Shown: piece by piece, positions 28,070-37,199 of the stretch
Layout: each line of letters begins with the position of its first letter
Position numbering within the stretch: the stretch's first letter is position 1
DNA from: Chelonobacter oris
GTDB lineage: Bacteria > Pseudomonadota > Gammaproteobacteria > Enterobacterales > Pasteurellaceae
Reading direction: 5' to 3'
Length of the DNA: 64,000 nucleotides
NCBI RefSeq assembly: GCF_000772535.1
Contig: NZ_JSUM01000014.1
Span: forward strand, 186,001-250,000
Position numbers and translations under genes: made by a program
Notes under the pieces: model-generated
What the model was told of the DNA's origin: nothing
Databases searched by the model: none
What the model saw: only the letters and a program-made list of their open reading frames with translations

Positions 28070-29251
28070 TTAGCTGAACAGGCTTTTTACCGTTAAAATA
28101 ATCCAGTCGATAATTTTGCCGAAGAAGCCGGCCTCTTCGACCGGTTCCAGCACTTGCAGATTAATTTTCGCCACGTCTTTACCGTCCAGCTGATAAATCA
28201 CTTGCCCGACCACCGATCCTTTTTGTAACGGCGCTTCAAGGTATTTTCCTGCCAATTCGTAACGCGCTTTCAGCTCCGTCATTTTTCCTTTCGGAATCGT
28301 GATATAACCGTCTTCAATGGTCCCCAGCTTGACTTTGTTTTCCTTGCCGTAATAGATACTCTGTTCGGACACGACCGTGCCGGCCTGTAACGGTTTCAAG
28401 GTTTCGAAATGATTAAAGCCCCACTGCAACAGTTTTTTCGTTTCGACTTCACGCCCCTTAATCGTCGGTACGCCCATCACCACGGTAACAAAGCGAGTAT
28501 CGCCGTCAACCGCCGAAGAAACCAAGTTGTAGCCGGCTTGATCGGTATGACCAGTTTTCACTCCGTCGACTTTCAAGGTTTTATCCCACAACAGACCATT
28601 ACGGTTTTGCTGTTTGATTTTATTAAAGGTAAACTCTTTTTGCGCATGAATGGCGTATTCTTCCGGCAAATCACGAATCATATGCGAAGCCATGATCGCC
28701 ATATCTCTGGCGGAAGAGTATTGATTTTCAGCATCCAATCCGTGAACAGTCGCAAAATGCGTATTTTTCAAGCCGAATTTCTGCACATACTGATTCATAA
28801 TATCGATAAAGTTTTTTTCAGTGCCGGCAATGTGCTCGGCAATCGCTACACAGGCATCATTGCCCGATGCAATAATAATACCGTGATTCAAATCATTCAC
28901 GCTGACTTGCTGGTTGACATTCAGGAACATTTTTGACGAACCCGGAAAATTTTTGCCCCATGCGTTTTCACTGACCGTGACCATGTCGTCATTATGGATC
29001 TTGCCCTGCTTAATCGCATCACCGACCACATAACTGGTCATGATTTTAGTCAGGCTGGCAGGCGCTTGTCGCTGATCCGGATCTTTTGCCGCCAACACAG
29101 CGCCGGTGTGATAATCCATCAGGATATAAGTCTGTGCGTTTAACTGCGGCGGCGCAACATTAAACACAATGGCATCGTCGGCAAAAGTCGGGATTGATGT
29201 CAGTAGCGCCGTTGCCAGCAAGGTTGTTTTCAATTTACGTCCATAAAACAT
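28070..29251 (-). CDS. dacA: D-alanyl-D-alanine carboxypeptidase PBP5 (DacA)
   Basis: Removes the terminal D-Ala of peptidoglycan pentapeptides at the outer face of the inner membrane. A signal peptide is followed by the serine DD-peptidase motifs SLTK (66-69), SGN (129-131) and KTG near 232. A C-terminal beta domain and an amphipathic membrane-anchoring helix ([17 protein letters not shown]) complete it. It is 393 residues from ATG 29251; a TTG three codons upstream lies close to AAGGA and is possible. Confidence 0.95.
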   Translation of the reverse strand: MFYGRKLKTTLLATALLTSIPTFADDAIVFNVAPPQLNAQTYILMDYHTGAVLAAKDPDQRQAPASLTKIMTSYVVGDAIKQGKIHNDDMVTVSENAWGKNFPGSSKMFLNVNQQVSVNDLNHGIIIASGNDACVAIAEHIAGTEKNFIDIMNQYVQKFGLKNTHFATVHGLDAENQYSSARDMAIMASHMIRDLPEEYAIHAQKEFTFNKIKQQNRNGLLWDKTLKVDGVKTGHTDQAGYNLVSSAVDGDTRFVTVVMGVPTIKGREVETKKLLQWGFNHFETLKPLQAGTVVSEQSIYYGKENKVKLGTIEDGYITIPKGKMTELKARYELAGKYLEAPLQKGSVVGQVIYQLDGKDVAKINLQVLEPVEEAGFFGKIIDWIILTVKSLFS

Positions 29252-29270
29252 AGCAAACAAAATCCTTTCA

Positions 29271-30218
29271 TTATTGAGCGTTGTAAGAATATAAAATATT
29301 ATCGTGTTGACCGTTTTGTACCAATTCGGTTTTCAGTTGGTTGACTTTTTCACGCGAATTGATCGGGCCGAATTTGACTTTAAAATTAGCGCCTTCCTTA
29401 ATAATTTCACTGTTGACGTTTTTCATCGACAACTGTGCGATCAGCGCTTTCGCTTGGAGATCACTGTCCAGATTGACACTTTGCAGCTCATAGGACAGGT
29501 TATCCGCAGTTTTTGACAACGATTTATGTCCGCTGCTTGCCGTCACCGAATCCGTCATATTTTGAGCTTCCGCAGCACCTGATTTTTTAGCCGGTTTTGC
29601 TGCCGCAAGTTGTAGTCCCGATTTTTCATTATCTTTATCTTTCGGCAGCGGTAACGTTTTATTTTTCGCCAGTCGGACTAATTTTTCACCGCCCGGCCCG
29701 CTAATTTTACCGTTTTTATCCACATGGACGACTTCCATTTTGACTTTTGCCGTTCCTTTACCCAACATTCCGAGTTCTTTAGCCGCCGCTTTTGACAAAT
29801 CGATTTTACGATCGCCGACAAACGGCCCGCGATCGTTGATGCGAACCACAACCTGACGCCCGTTTTTGATATTGGTAACCAGCACATATGACGGAATCGG
29901 CAAACGTTTATGTGCCGCCGTCATCAAATTTTCATTATAAATTTCACCGCTCGAGGTTTTACGTCCGTGAAATTTGCTGGCGTAAAAACTCGCTGTTCCC
30001 GTCATGGCATACTCTTTCGCTTTTTCCCGATTCAGGGTTTGATAGGTTTTGCCTTTGACCGTGTAAGTTTTGCTGTTGCCCGTCCCCACTGTTGAGGACA
30101 ATTTCTTCGGACCGTTCACACCAAACAGATTTTGGGTAGACGTTGCCGCCTGCGCCACGCCGACGGTTAGAGCAAACATCATTAAACAGCCATAAACGGT
30201 TGATTTTAAAAATGTCAT
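29271..30218 (-). CDS. rlpA: Septal ring lytic transglycosylase RlpA (SPOR domain)
   Basis: Peptidoglycan lytic enzyme acting on denuded glycan at the septum. It has a signal peptide ending AQA, a double-psi beta-barrel domain (TGTASFYASKFHGRKTSSGE; RQVVVRINDRGPFVGDRKIDLS with the catalytic Asp), a low-complexity linker, and a C-terminal SPOR domain (about 240-315) that binds denuded septal glycan. It is 315 residues. Unlike E. coli RlpA there is no convincing lipobox, so it may be soluble in the periplasm. It lies between rodA and dacA as usual. Confidence 0.92.
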   Translation of the reverse strand: MTFLKSTVYGCLMMFALTVGVAQAATSTQNLFGVNGPKKLSSTVGTGNSKTYTVKGKTYQTLNREKAKEYAMTGTASFYASKFHGRKTSSGEIYNENLMTAAHKRLPIPSYVLVTNIKNGRQVVVRINDRGPFVGDRKIDLSKAAAKELGMLGKGTAKVKMEVVHVDKNGKISGPGGEKLVRLAKNKTLPLPKDKDNEKSGLQLAAAKPAKKSGAAEAQNMTDSVTASSGHKSLSKTADNLSYELQSVNLDSDLQAKALIAQLSMKNVNSEIIKEGANFKVKFGPINSREKVNQLKTELVQNGQHDNILYSYNAQ

Positions 30219-30251
30219 AAAAAATTTCCTATTTTCACGTTAAAATTGTGT

Positions 30252-31367
30252 TTATCTAAAATGCGTCAGGCGCCGTTTATGGCTGTAAACCGACATAATC
30301 AGTCCGAAGCCGGCCATTAACGTGACAAACGATGTCCCGCCGTAACTCACTAGCGGTAAAGGAACGCCGACCACCGGCAAAATTCCGCTTACCATTCCGA
30401 TATTAACGAAAATATATACAAAAAAGATTAAGGTGATTGCACCTGCCAAAATCCTGCCCGACGCCGTTTGCGCCTTGGCAGCAATTATCAATCCTCGAAT
30501 GATAATAAATATATAAACGGCCAGTAGGATCAGCACCCCGACCATTCCGTGTTCCTCGCTCAGAACCGAAAAGATAAAATCCGTATGCGGTTCCGGCAAA
30601 AATTCCAATTGTGACTGCGTACCCTGCATCCAGCCTTTGCCGAACATCCCGCCCGAGCCGATCGCAATCTTCGACTGAATAATATGATAGCCCGCACCAA
30701 GCGGATCCGACTCCGGATCAAGTAAGGTCATTACTCGGGTACGTTGGTAATCATGCATTAAAAAATACCACATGATCGGGATAAATCCGGCCAATCCTAC
30801 TACTGCCACCGCAATCAGTCGCCAACTCATTCCGGCTAAGAATACAACAAATATGCCGGAGGCGCTAACTAAAATCGATGTGCCTAAGTCGGGCTGAATC
30901 GCCACCAAAACCGTCGGCACAAAGATTAACCCCAGTGCTATCAATGTATTCGCCAATGTCGGCGGCAATTTTTGCTTACCTAAATAAGCCGCAACCATCA
31001 GCGGCACCGACAGCTTGACAATCTCCGACGGCTGAAAACGGAACAGCCCCAAATCCAACCAACGCTGGGCGCCTTTGCTAGTCGTACCGATTAAATCTAC
31101 CAAAACCAGTAAAACGACACCCGCAATATAAAGATAAGGCGCAATTTTTTCATAAAAACGCAGCGGAAACTGCGCCATTACCAGCATAACGCCAAAACCG
31201 AGCGAGATTTGAAGCAAACGGCTTCTAAACATGGTTTCACTGCCGCCGGAAGCACTGTACAACACTGCCAATCCACACGCCGTGATTGCAGCCAAGCCGA
31301 TCAGCAGCAAGAAGTCCAAATGGAAACGCTGCCACAAGCTGCTGAAAATATTTTTTTCTTCTTTCAT
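30252..31367 (-). CDS. rodA: Rod-shape SEDS glycosyltransferase RodA (MrdB)
   Basis: Polytopic SEDS-family peptidoglycan polymerase of the elongasome, working with PBP2. It is 371 residues with about ten membrane segments; the family motifs [13 protein letters not shown] and [10 protein letters not shown]-type (here [12 protein letters not shown]) are visible, and the conserved Asp lies in QPDLG. Its start overlaps the mrdA stop by four bases, consistent with coupled production of RodA and PBP2. Confidence 0.96.
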   Translation of the reverse strand: MKEEKNIFSSLWQRFHLDFLLLIGLAAITACGLAVLYSASGGSETMFRSRLLQISLGFGVMLVMAQFPLRFYEKIAPYLYIAGVVLLVLVDLIGTTSKGAQRWLDLGLFRFQPSEIVKLSVPLMVAAYLGKQKLPPTLANTLIALGLIFVPTVLVAIQPDLGTSILVSASGIFVVFLAGMSWRLIAVAVVGLAGFIPIMWYFLMHDYQRTRVMTLLDPESDPLGAGYHIIQSKIAIGSGGMFGKGWMQGTQSQLEFLPEPHTDFIFSVLSEEHGMVGVLILLAVYIFIIIRGLIIAAKAQTASGRILAGAITLIFFVYIFVNIGMVSGILPVVGVPLPLVSYGGTSFVTLMAGFGLIMSVYSHKRRLTHFR

Positions 31368-33271
31368 CGTACGACCTTATCCGTCTGCTTCAGATTATCG
31401 GCGACCGCACTTTGCTGCAAATTTCCCATATTCAATAAATAATAATCCATGATTGAACGCGCTATCGGCGCCGCCTGACTGGAGCCGCCGCCGGCATTCT
31501 CTAAAAATACCGATAAGGCAATAGTCGGGTTGTTATAAGGGGCATACGCAATAAACCAAGCATGATCATGTAAATGCGACGCCAGATTCGATGCGTCATA
31601 CTTCTGATTCTCTTTCAATCCGAAAACTTGCGCCGTTCCTGATTTGCCCGCCGCCAGATACGACATATTACTAAAGGCTTTTTTAGCGGTTCCGGTGTTG
31701 CCGTACAACACACTGTACATCCCTGCTTTGGCCGCATTCCAGTAAGCTTGCGGCACACCGCTGATGTCGTCGTACAATTTCGGATCTTGGTACGGTTGCG
31801 TTTCATTACCGATCACTTCCTGCATAAAGTGCGGTGTGTCGACCCGACCATTATTAATCAGCACACTCAATGCTTTCGTCAACTGTAACGGCGTTGCAGT
31901 CCAATATCCCTGCCCGATACCGACCGGAATGGTATCACCGATAACCCACGGTTTTTTATAGCGCTGCTGTTTCCACTCCCGAGTCGGCATCACACCGCTG
32001 GTTTCCTCACGAATATCGACTCCCGTCGGCATTCCGAAGCCAAAACGTTTCATCCAGTCGGAAAAACGGTTAATTCCCATATCGTAAATCAGCTGATAAA
32101 AATAGGTATCTGCCGACTCCATAATCGCCTTGTTTAAATTCAAACGCCCGTGACCGCTTCTCAACCAGTCTCGATAACGCCGATCCGTTCCCGGTAGCAC
32201 CCAGTACCCCGGATCATAAATCGTACTGTTAGTGGTAATGATTCCGTCTTGCAGGGCTGCAACCGCAATAAACGGTTTCACGGTGGAGGCAGGCGGAAAT
32301 GCGCCTTGCGTTGTTCTACTGTATAACGGGCGCTCAGGATTATTTAACAGCGCATTATAATTGGCGGATGAAATACCGCCGACAAACAGATTATTGTCAT
32401 AACTCGGGCTGGAAACCATCGCCAGAATACTGTTGTCGCGCGGGTCGAGCACAACCACCGCCCCACGCCGTCCGTCCAGTAACTGTCGGATATAACGCTG
32501 CAATGTCAGATCAATCGTCAGTTTGATGCTTTTCCCCGACACTGCCGGCTGCTGGCGTAACGTACGGATCACTTTACCGCGGTTATTGACTTCAACTTCT
32601 TCAAACCCCACCTCGCCGTGCAACTGCTCTTCATAATAACGCTCAATGCCCAGCTTACCGATATCGCCGGTTCCCGCATAGTTCGCCAATTTGTCTTCTT
32701 CCTTCAGCCGCTCGACATCTTTATCGTTAATCTTCGCCACATAGCCCAAAATATGCGTTAAATCTTCGCCATAGGGATAATGCCGTTTAAAATACGGACG
32801 AATTTCCAAGCTGGGAAAGAGGTGCTGATTAACCGAAAAACGCGCTATCTGCTCTTCGGTCAAATCCGATTTCAATAAAATCGGCGTATAGCGTGAATTA
32901 CGGCGCCGCTCTTTGGTAAAAGCCTCGATATCCTCATCACTCAAGCCGACGATTTGCCGCAGTTCATCGTAAGTTTGCTGCAAGTTTTCGGTTTTTTCCG
33001 GCACAATATATAAACCGAAAAAAGTCAAATTCTCTGCCAACACCCGATTATTGCGGTCATAAATCAGCCCTCGTGTCGGCGCAACCGGCAGCAGTTTGAT
33101 CCGGTTGCCGTTAGAACGGGTCTGATAATTATCATAATCCCGCACTTGCAGATTATAATTGTTCAACAACAGCACCGACAACAGCAGCAAAACACCGATA
33201 AACGCTACCAGCACCCGTCTTAAAAACAGGTTCTGTTCCGCTTTATTGTCCCGAATAATCTCTTTTGCCAT
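31364..33271 (-). CDS. mrdA: Peptidoglycan DD-transpeptidase PBP2 (MrdA)
   Basis: Class B penicillin-binding protein of cell elongation. A single N-terminal membrane anchor ([20 protein letters not shown]) precedes a pedestal domain and a transpeptidase domain with the active-site ASTVKP near residue 330, SAD near 385, and KSGTAQ near 545. The length is 635 residues. It is upstream of rodA in the classic mrdAB arrangement and 31 bases after rlmH. Confidence 0.96.
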   Translation of the reverse strand: MAKEIIRDNKAEQNLFLRRVLVAFIGVLLLLSVLLLNNYNLQVRDYDNYQTRSNGNRIKLLPVAPTRGLIYDRNNRVLAENLTFFGLYIVPEKTENLQQTYDELRQIVGLSDEDIEAFTKERRRNSRYTPILLKSDLTEEQIARFSVNQHLFPSLEIRPYFKRHYPYGEDLTHILGYVAKINDKDVERLKEEDKLANYAGTGDIGKLGIERYYEEQLHGEVGFEEVEVNNRGKVIRTLRQQPAVSGKSIKLTIDLTLQRYIRQLLDGRRGAVVVLDPRDNSILAMVSSPSYDNNLFVGGISSANYNALLNNPERPLYSRTTQGAFPPASTVKPFIAVAALQDGIITTNSTIYDPGYWVLPGTDRRYRDWLRSGHGRLNLNKAIMESADTYFYQLIYDMGINRFSDWMKRFGFGMPTGVDIREETSGVMPTREWKQQRYKKPWVIGDTIPVGIGQGYWTATPLQLTKALSVLINNGRVDTPHFMQEVIGNETQPYQDPKLYDDISGVPQAYWNAAKAGMYSVLYGNTGTAKKAFSNMSYLAAGKSGTAQVFGLKENQKYDASNLASHLHDHAWFIAYAPYNNPTIALSVFLENAGGGSSQAAPIARSIMDYYLLNMGNLQQSAVADNLKQTDKVVR

Positions 33272-33302
33272 GTCGAATCATTTTTTGTCTGTTTTTTATC
33301 CG

Positions 33303-33773
33303 CTACTCGCGATGATAGGGGTGATTGGCGCTTAAACTCCATGCCCGATACAGGCTTTCCGCCACCACAACCCGCACCAACAGATGCGGCAATGTCAACG
33401 GCGAAAGCGACCAACTGCGTTCTGCCGCCTGCTTACACTGCGGTGATAATCCTTCCGGCCCGCCGATCAACAGGCAGACATCACGCCCGTCCCGTTTCCA
33501 GCTGTCCAACTGTTGTGCCAATTGCGATGTCGTCCACGGTTTACCCGGAATATCCAGCGTTACAACCATGCTGTTCTTCCCGCAAGCCGCCAACATCTGC
33601 TCGCCCTCTTTTTCCAAAATCCGCTTAATATCTGCGTTTTTACCGCGCTTACCGGCGGCAATTTCCACCAGCTCAAACGGCATATCTTTCGGAAAACGGC
33701 GCTGATACTCCTCAAATCCGGCATTTACCCAAGCCGGCATTTTCGTTCCGACCGCAATCAGCTGAATTTTCAT
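33303..33773 (-). CDS. rlmH: 23S rRNA pseudouridine-1915 N3-methyltransferase RlmH
   Basis: SPOUT-class methyltransferase of 156 residues acting on pseudouridine 1915 of helix 69. It begins [20 protein letters not shown] and carries the SAM-binding knot [11 protein letters not shown] and the C-terminal [16 protein letters not shown]-like segment, ending NHPYHRE. It sits five bases after rsfS and upstream of mrdA, the usual rsfS-rlmH-mrdA order. Confidence 0.97.
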   Translation of the reverse strand: MKIQLIAVGTKMPAWVNAGFEEYQRRFPKDMPFELVEIAAGKRGKNADIKRILEKEGEQMLAACGKNSMVVTLDIPGKPWTTSQLAQQLDSWKRDGRDVCLLIGGPEGLSPQCKQAAERSWSLSPLTLPHLLVRVVVAESLYRAWSLSANHPYHRE

Positions 33774-33778
33774 TCCGC

Positions 33779-34105
33779 CTAGCCCCAGAGCTTTTCCAGT
33801 TGGTACAAATCACGGCTTTCCTGCTGCATCACATGTACAATCACCTGTCCGAAATCCACCACCACCCAATCGGCGGTTTCAATGCCTTCCGAACCGAACG
33901 ATTCAATGCCTTTTTCTTTACAGCTGTCCGCCAAATTTCGGGCGATCGCACCGACATGACGGCTTGATGTTCCGGTACAGATAACCATATTATCGGTAAT
34001 ACCGTTATTGCCGCGCACATCAAAAATCGAAATGTCGCCGGCTTTTAAATCATCGAGCACCTCAATGACTGCTTTGACTAATGAATTTTGCAAAAGTTTC
34101 CTCAT
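33779..34105 (-). CDS. rsfS: Ribosomal silencing factor RsfS
   Basis: Binds protein L14 of the 50S subunit and blocks subunit joining during nutrient limitation. From ATG 34105 it is 108 residues, matching the family, with the Iojap domain ([27 protein letters not shown]) and C-terminal [19 protein letters not shown] longer frame upstream is not homologous. It is the first gene of the cluster running down to dacA; the 100 bases before it, up to the rhlB stop, show nothing clear. Confidence 0.95.
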   Translation of the reverse strand: MRKLLQNSLVKAVIEVLDDLKAGDISIFDVRGNNGITDNMVICTGTSSRHVGAIARNLADSCKEKGIESFGSEGIETADWVVVDFGQVIVHVMQQESRDLYQLEKLWG

Positions 34106-34206
34106 AATTTCATTGTTTAGAAAGATGAAAGCCACAAATTCTAGCACACTTGGTAAAAACCCCCAATGCCATATGCGGCTCATGGCGTCTCAGTGACGGA
34201 AAACCA

Positions 34207-35508
34207 CTAACTTCTTGGTCTCGGACGCCGATTGTTGCTATTACCTCCGCCACGCTTTTGATTCGTTCGGCTGCCGACAGTGCTGCGGCGCAACCGGAAC
34301 GGTCTCGGCAAATCCTGTAACAGGGCATCGGCATCATACTGGCTGACGGGAATGGTGTGATCGATATATTCTTCTATCGCCGGTAAATTCATCGCATAAG
34401 CTTCACAGGCAAAACTGACGGATTTTCCGCTTTCACCGGCACGGCCGGTTCGCCCAATCCGGTGCACATAGTCTTCGCAATCGTCCGGTAAATCGTAGTT
34501 AAACACATGAGTTACCGCCGGAATGTGTAAGCCGCGTGCGGCCACATCCGTAGCGACCAGAATATCCAATTCCCCACGGGTAAATTTGTCCAACAGCGCC
34601 AAACGTTTTTTCTGCGCCACATCGCCGGTCAACAAGCCGACACGATGACCGTCTGCCGCCAGATGCCCCCAAATGTCCTCACACCGGTGTTTGGTATTGG
34701 CAAAAATAATACAGCGCTCCGGCCACTCTTCTTCCAATAACGTTTGCAGCAAGCGCATTTTATCCTGATTGGACGGATAGAACAGTTCTTCCGTAATGCG
34801 GTGTCCGGTTTTTTGTAACGGCTCAACTTCCACATATTCGGCGTTATTCATGTCTTCAAATGCCAACTCGCGCACACGAAAAGAAAGCGTTGCCGAAAAC
34901 AGCAGCGTCAGCCGTTGCTCTACCGGCGGACATTTTCTCATTAAATAGCGAATATCACGAATAAAACCGAGATCGAACATTCGATCCGCTTCGTCCAGTA
35001 CCACTACCTGAATATTATCCAGCTGAATAATGCCCTGTTTGACATAATCGATAACCCGACCGGTCGTGCCGATCAAAATATCAACGCCCTGTTCAATCGC
35101 CTTTAATTGCTTATCGTATCCGTCACCGCCATAGGCAAGTGCGGTTTTCAGGCCGGTACGTGCCGCCAATTTTTCCGCATCGTTATCGATTTGCACCGCC
35201 AATTCACGGGTCGGCGCCAAAATCAATGCACGCGGCCGATTTTTTTGATACTGCCCGTCTTCGTGTTGTTGACTCAACAATTGATGGAAAGCGGCGATCA
35301 AAAACGCCATGGTTTTCCCGGTGCCGGTTTGTGCCTGCCCGGCCACATCGCGTCCGGCTAAAGTCAACGGCAGCGTTAGCGCCTGAATCGGAGTGCAGTA
35401 TTCAAAGCCGCTGTCATGAAGTGCGGTCAGCACTTGGGGATTCAGTGCGAAATCACTAAACCGCACTTTGCTTAAATGTTTATTGGTCTGCATATTTTCT
35501 GTTTGCAT
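34207..35508 (-). CDS. rhlB: DEAD-box ATP-dependent RNA helicase RhlB
   Basis: RNA helicase of the RNA degradosome. Motifs in order: Q motif, Walker [32 protein letters not shown], and the C-terminal [13 protein letters not shown] and [10 protein letters not shown]. The long identity in [20 protein letters not shown] and [20 protein letters not shown] separates RhlB from SrmB or DeaD. The C-terminus is an Arg/Gly/Asn tail. Start 35508 gives [23 protein letters not shown] 35493 is an alternative. Two USSs lie near the 5' end. Confidence 0.94.
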   Translation of the reverse strand: MQTENMQTNKHLSKVRFSDFALNPQVLTALHDSGFEYCTPIQALTLPLTLAGRDVAGQAQTGTGKTMAFLIAAFHQLLSQQHEDGQYQKNRPRALILAPTRELAVQIDNDAEKLAARTGLKTALAYGGDGYDKQLKAIEQGVDILIGTTGRVIDYVKQGIIQLDNIQVVVLDEADRMFDLGFIRDIRYLMRKCPPVEQRLTLLFSATLSFRVRELAFEDMNNAEYVEVEPLQKTGHRITEELFYPSNQDKMRLLQTLLEEEWPERCIIFANTKHRCEDIWGHLAADGHRVGLLTGDVAQKKRLALLDKFTRGELDILVATDVAARGLHIPAVTHVFNYDLPDDCEDYVHRIGRTGRAGESGKSVSFACEAYAMNLPAIEEYIDHTIPVSQYDADALLQDLPRPFRLRRSTVGSRTNQKRGGGNSNNRRPRPRS

Positions 35509-35709
35509 GGCAACTCTAATTATAAAGGGTTTGGAATTAACGGAATGAACATAGCTCATTCCCATCACTAAAATCTCCTAAGGATAGCACGAACCGCACT
35601 TTAGCATGAAAACAAATCGTCTTCTCAGCCAAATTTTCAATCCTTTTACTGTTTTTAGCCGGTTTTCGCCGTCGACCGGCATAAAAATAACATTAATCCG
35701 AATTCTAAC

Positions 35710-35738
35710 TGGACAGTTTCCGCTTTTAGTGGTAATTT
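35710..35738 (+). promoter_or_regulatory. Candidate rho promoter
   Basis: TGGACA at 35710-35715 and TAATTT at 35733-35738 are 17 bases apart. It lies about 100 bases before the rho ATG in an otherwise geneless stretch. The -10 is weak, so this is provisional. Confidence 0.4.
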
Positions 35739-35778
35739 TATCGCCACTCAAAAAGTCTATGTCATACTTTCAGTGACG

Positions 35779-35837
35779 ACACTCACTTACCATTAATCTA
35801 ATTTCTAACTAATCTAACTTAATTTTCTTCTTATTAT
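35779..35837 (+). promoter_or_regulatory. G-free, C-spaced leader of rho (possible rut site)
   Basis: Fifty-nine bases up to the rho start contain no G on the plus strand and about 13 regularly spaced C, with CTAA repeated four times (35799-35818). Rho binds C-rich, G-poor unstructured RNA (YC dimers), and E. coli rho is autoregulated in its leader. The function here is inferred. No ribosome binding site of normal type is visible, since the leader has no G before the ATG. Confidence 0.5.
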
Positions 35838-37098
35838 GAATCTTACAGAATTAAAAAACACACCAATCTCCGAACTTGTGCGCATCGGCGAAGAACAAAT
35901 GGGTTTAGAAAATTTAGCCCGTCTACGCAAACAAGACATTATATTTTCAATTTTAAAACAGCACTCCAAAAGCGGGGAAGACATCTTCGGCGAAGGTGTA
36001 CTGGAAATTTTGCAAGACGGCTTCGGCTTTTTGCGCTCTGCGGACAGTTCCTATTTGGCCGGTCCCGACGATATTTACGTCTCGCCAAGCCAAATCCGCC
36101 GCTTCAACCTGCGCACAGGCGATATGATCGAAGGCAAAATCAGACCACCGAAAGAGGGCGAGCGTTATTTCGCCCTCTTAAAAATCAAAGAAGTCAATGC
36201 CGACCGTCCTGAAATCTCACGCAATAAAATCCTGTTTGAAAACCTGACGCCGTTACACGCCAATTCACGCATGAAAATGGAACGCGGCAACGGCTCCACT
36301 GAAGATCTGACCGCACGTATTCTGGATCTGGCAGCGCCGATCGGCAAAGGTCAGCGCGGCTTGATCGTAGCGCCGCCGAAAGCCGGTAAAACCATGTTGC
36401 TGCAAAATATCGCACAAAGTATCACCTATAACTATCCGGAATGTATTCTTATCGTTCTGTTGATCGACGAACGTCCGGAAGAAGTGACCGAAATGCAGCG
36501 TTTGGTGAAAGGCGAAGTAGTTGCCTCCACCTTTGACGAGCCTGCGGCACGCCACGTACAAGTTGCTGAAATGGTAATCGAAAAAGCCAAACGTTTGGTC
36601 GAGCACAAAAAAGACGTGGTAATTCTGCTGGACTCAATCACCCGCTTGGCGCGCGCCTACAACACCGTTACCCCGGCTTCCGGCAAAGTGTTGTCCGGTG
36701 GTGTCGATGCCAACGCCCTGCACCGTCCGAAACGTTTCTTCGGGGCGGCTCGTAACGTTGAAGAAGGCGGCAGCTTGACCATTATCGCCACCGCACTTGT
36801 CGATACCGGCTCGAAAATGGACGAAGTGATCTACGAGGAGTTTAAAGGAACCGGTAACATGGAATTGCATCTGTCACGTAAGATTGCAGAAAAACGTGTC
36901 TTCCCGGCCATCGACTTTAACCGTTCCGGCACACGTAAAGAAGAGCTTATCACTACACCGGAAGAGTTACAAAAAATGTGGATTCTGCGCAAAATCGTTC
37001 ATCCGATGGGTGAAATCGAGGCGATGGAATTCCTTATCGATAAACTCTTAATGGCAAAAACCAATGAAGAGTTTTTCGAGATTATGAAGCGTTCATAA
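35836..37098 (+). CDS. rho: Transcription termination factor Rho
   Basis: Hexameric RNA-dependent ATPase that ends transcription at Rho-dependent sites. It is 420 residues, as in E. coli. The N-terminal RNA-binding domain has the cold-shock-like segment [21 protein letters not shown]. The ATPase has Walker A APPKAGKT near 179-186, Walker [17 protein letters not shown], and the Q and R loops ([14 protein letters not shown]). Translation starts without a Shine-Dalgarno sequence, which is unusual. Confidence 0.98.
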   Translation: MNLTELKNTPISELVRIGEEQMGLENLARLRKQDIIFSILKQHSKSGEDIFGEGVLEILQDGFGFLRSADSSYLAGPDDIYVSPSQIRRFNLRTGDMIEGKIRPPKEGERYFALLKIKEVNADRPEISRNKILFENLTPLHANSRMKMERGNGSTEDLTARILDLAAPIGKGQRGLIVAPPKAGKTMLLQNIAQSITYNYPECILIVLLIDERPEEVTEMQRLVKGEVVASTFDEPAARHVQVAEMVIEKAKRLVEHKKDVVILLDSITRLARAYNTVTPASGKVLSGGVDANALHRPKRFFGAARNVEEGGSLTIIATALVDTGSKMDEVIYEEFKGTGNMELHLSRKIAEKRVFPAIDFNRSGTRKEELITTPEELQKMWILRKIVHPMGEIEAMEFLIDKLLMAKTNEEFFEIMKRS

Positions 37099-37113
37099 TC
37101 ACCGTAGCGACAG

Positions 37114-37142
37114 AAAAATGCCCACGATTGTGGGCATTTTTG
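37114..37142 (+). terminator. Intrinsic terminator after rho
   Basis: AAAAATGCCCAC, loop GATT, GTGGGCATTTTTG: a perfect stem with a T run, 16 bases after the rho stop. Confidence 0.92.
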
Positions 37143-37158
37143 TTGCTGAAAAACGACC

Positions 37159-37190
37159 AAGTGCGGTTGGATACTTTGCCAACCGCACTT
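37159..37190 (-). terminator. Paired-USS terminator after mrcA
   Basis: AAGTGCGGTTGG and CCAACCGCACTT form a perfect 12-base stem with an 8-base loop. Read leftward it leads to GGTCGTTTTT. It sits 10 bases beyond the mrcA stop and back to back with the rho terminator. Confidence 0.8.
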
Positions 37191-37199
37191 TGATCCCGA

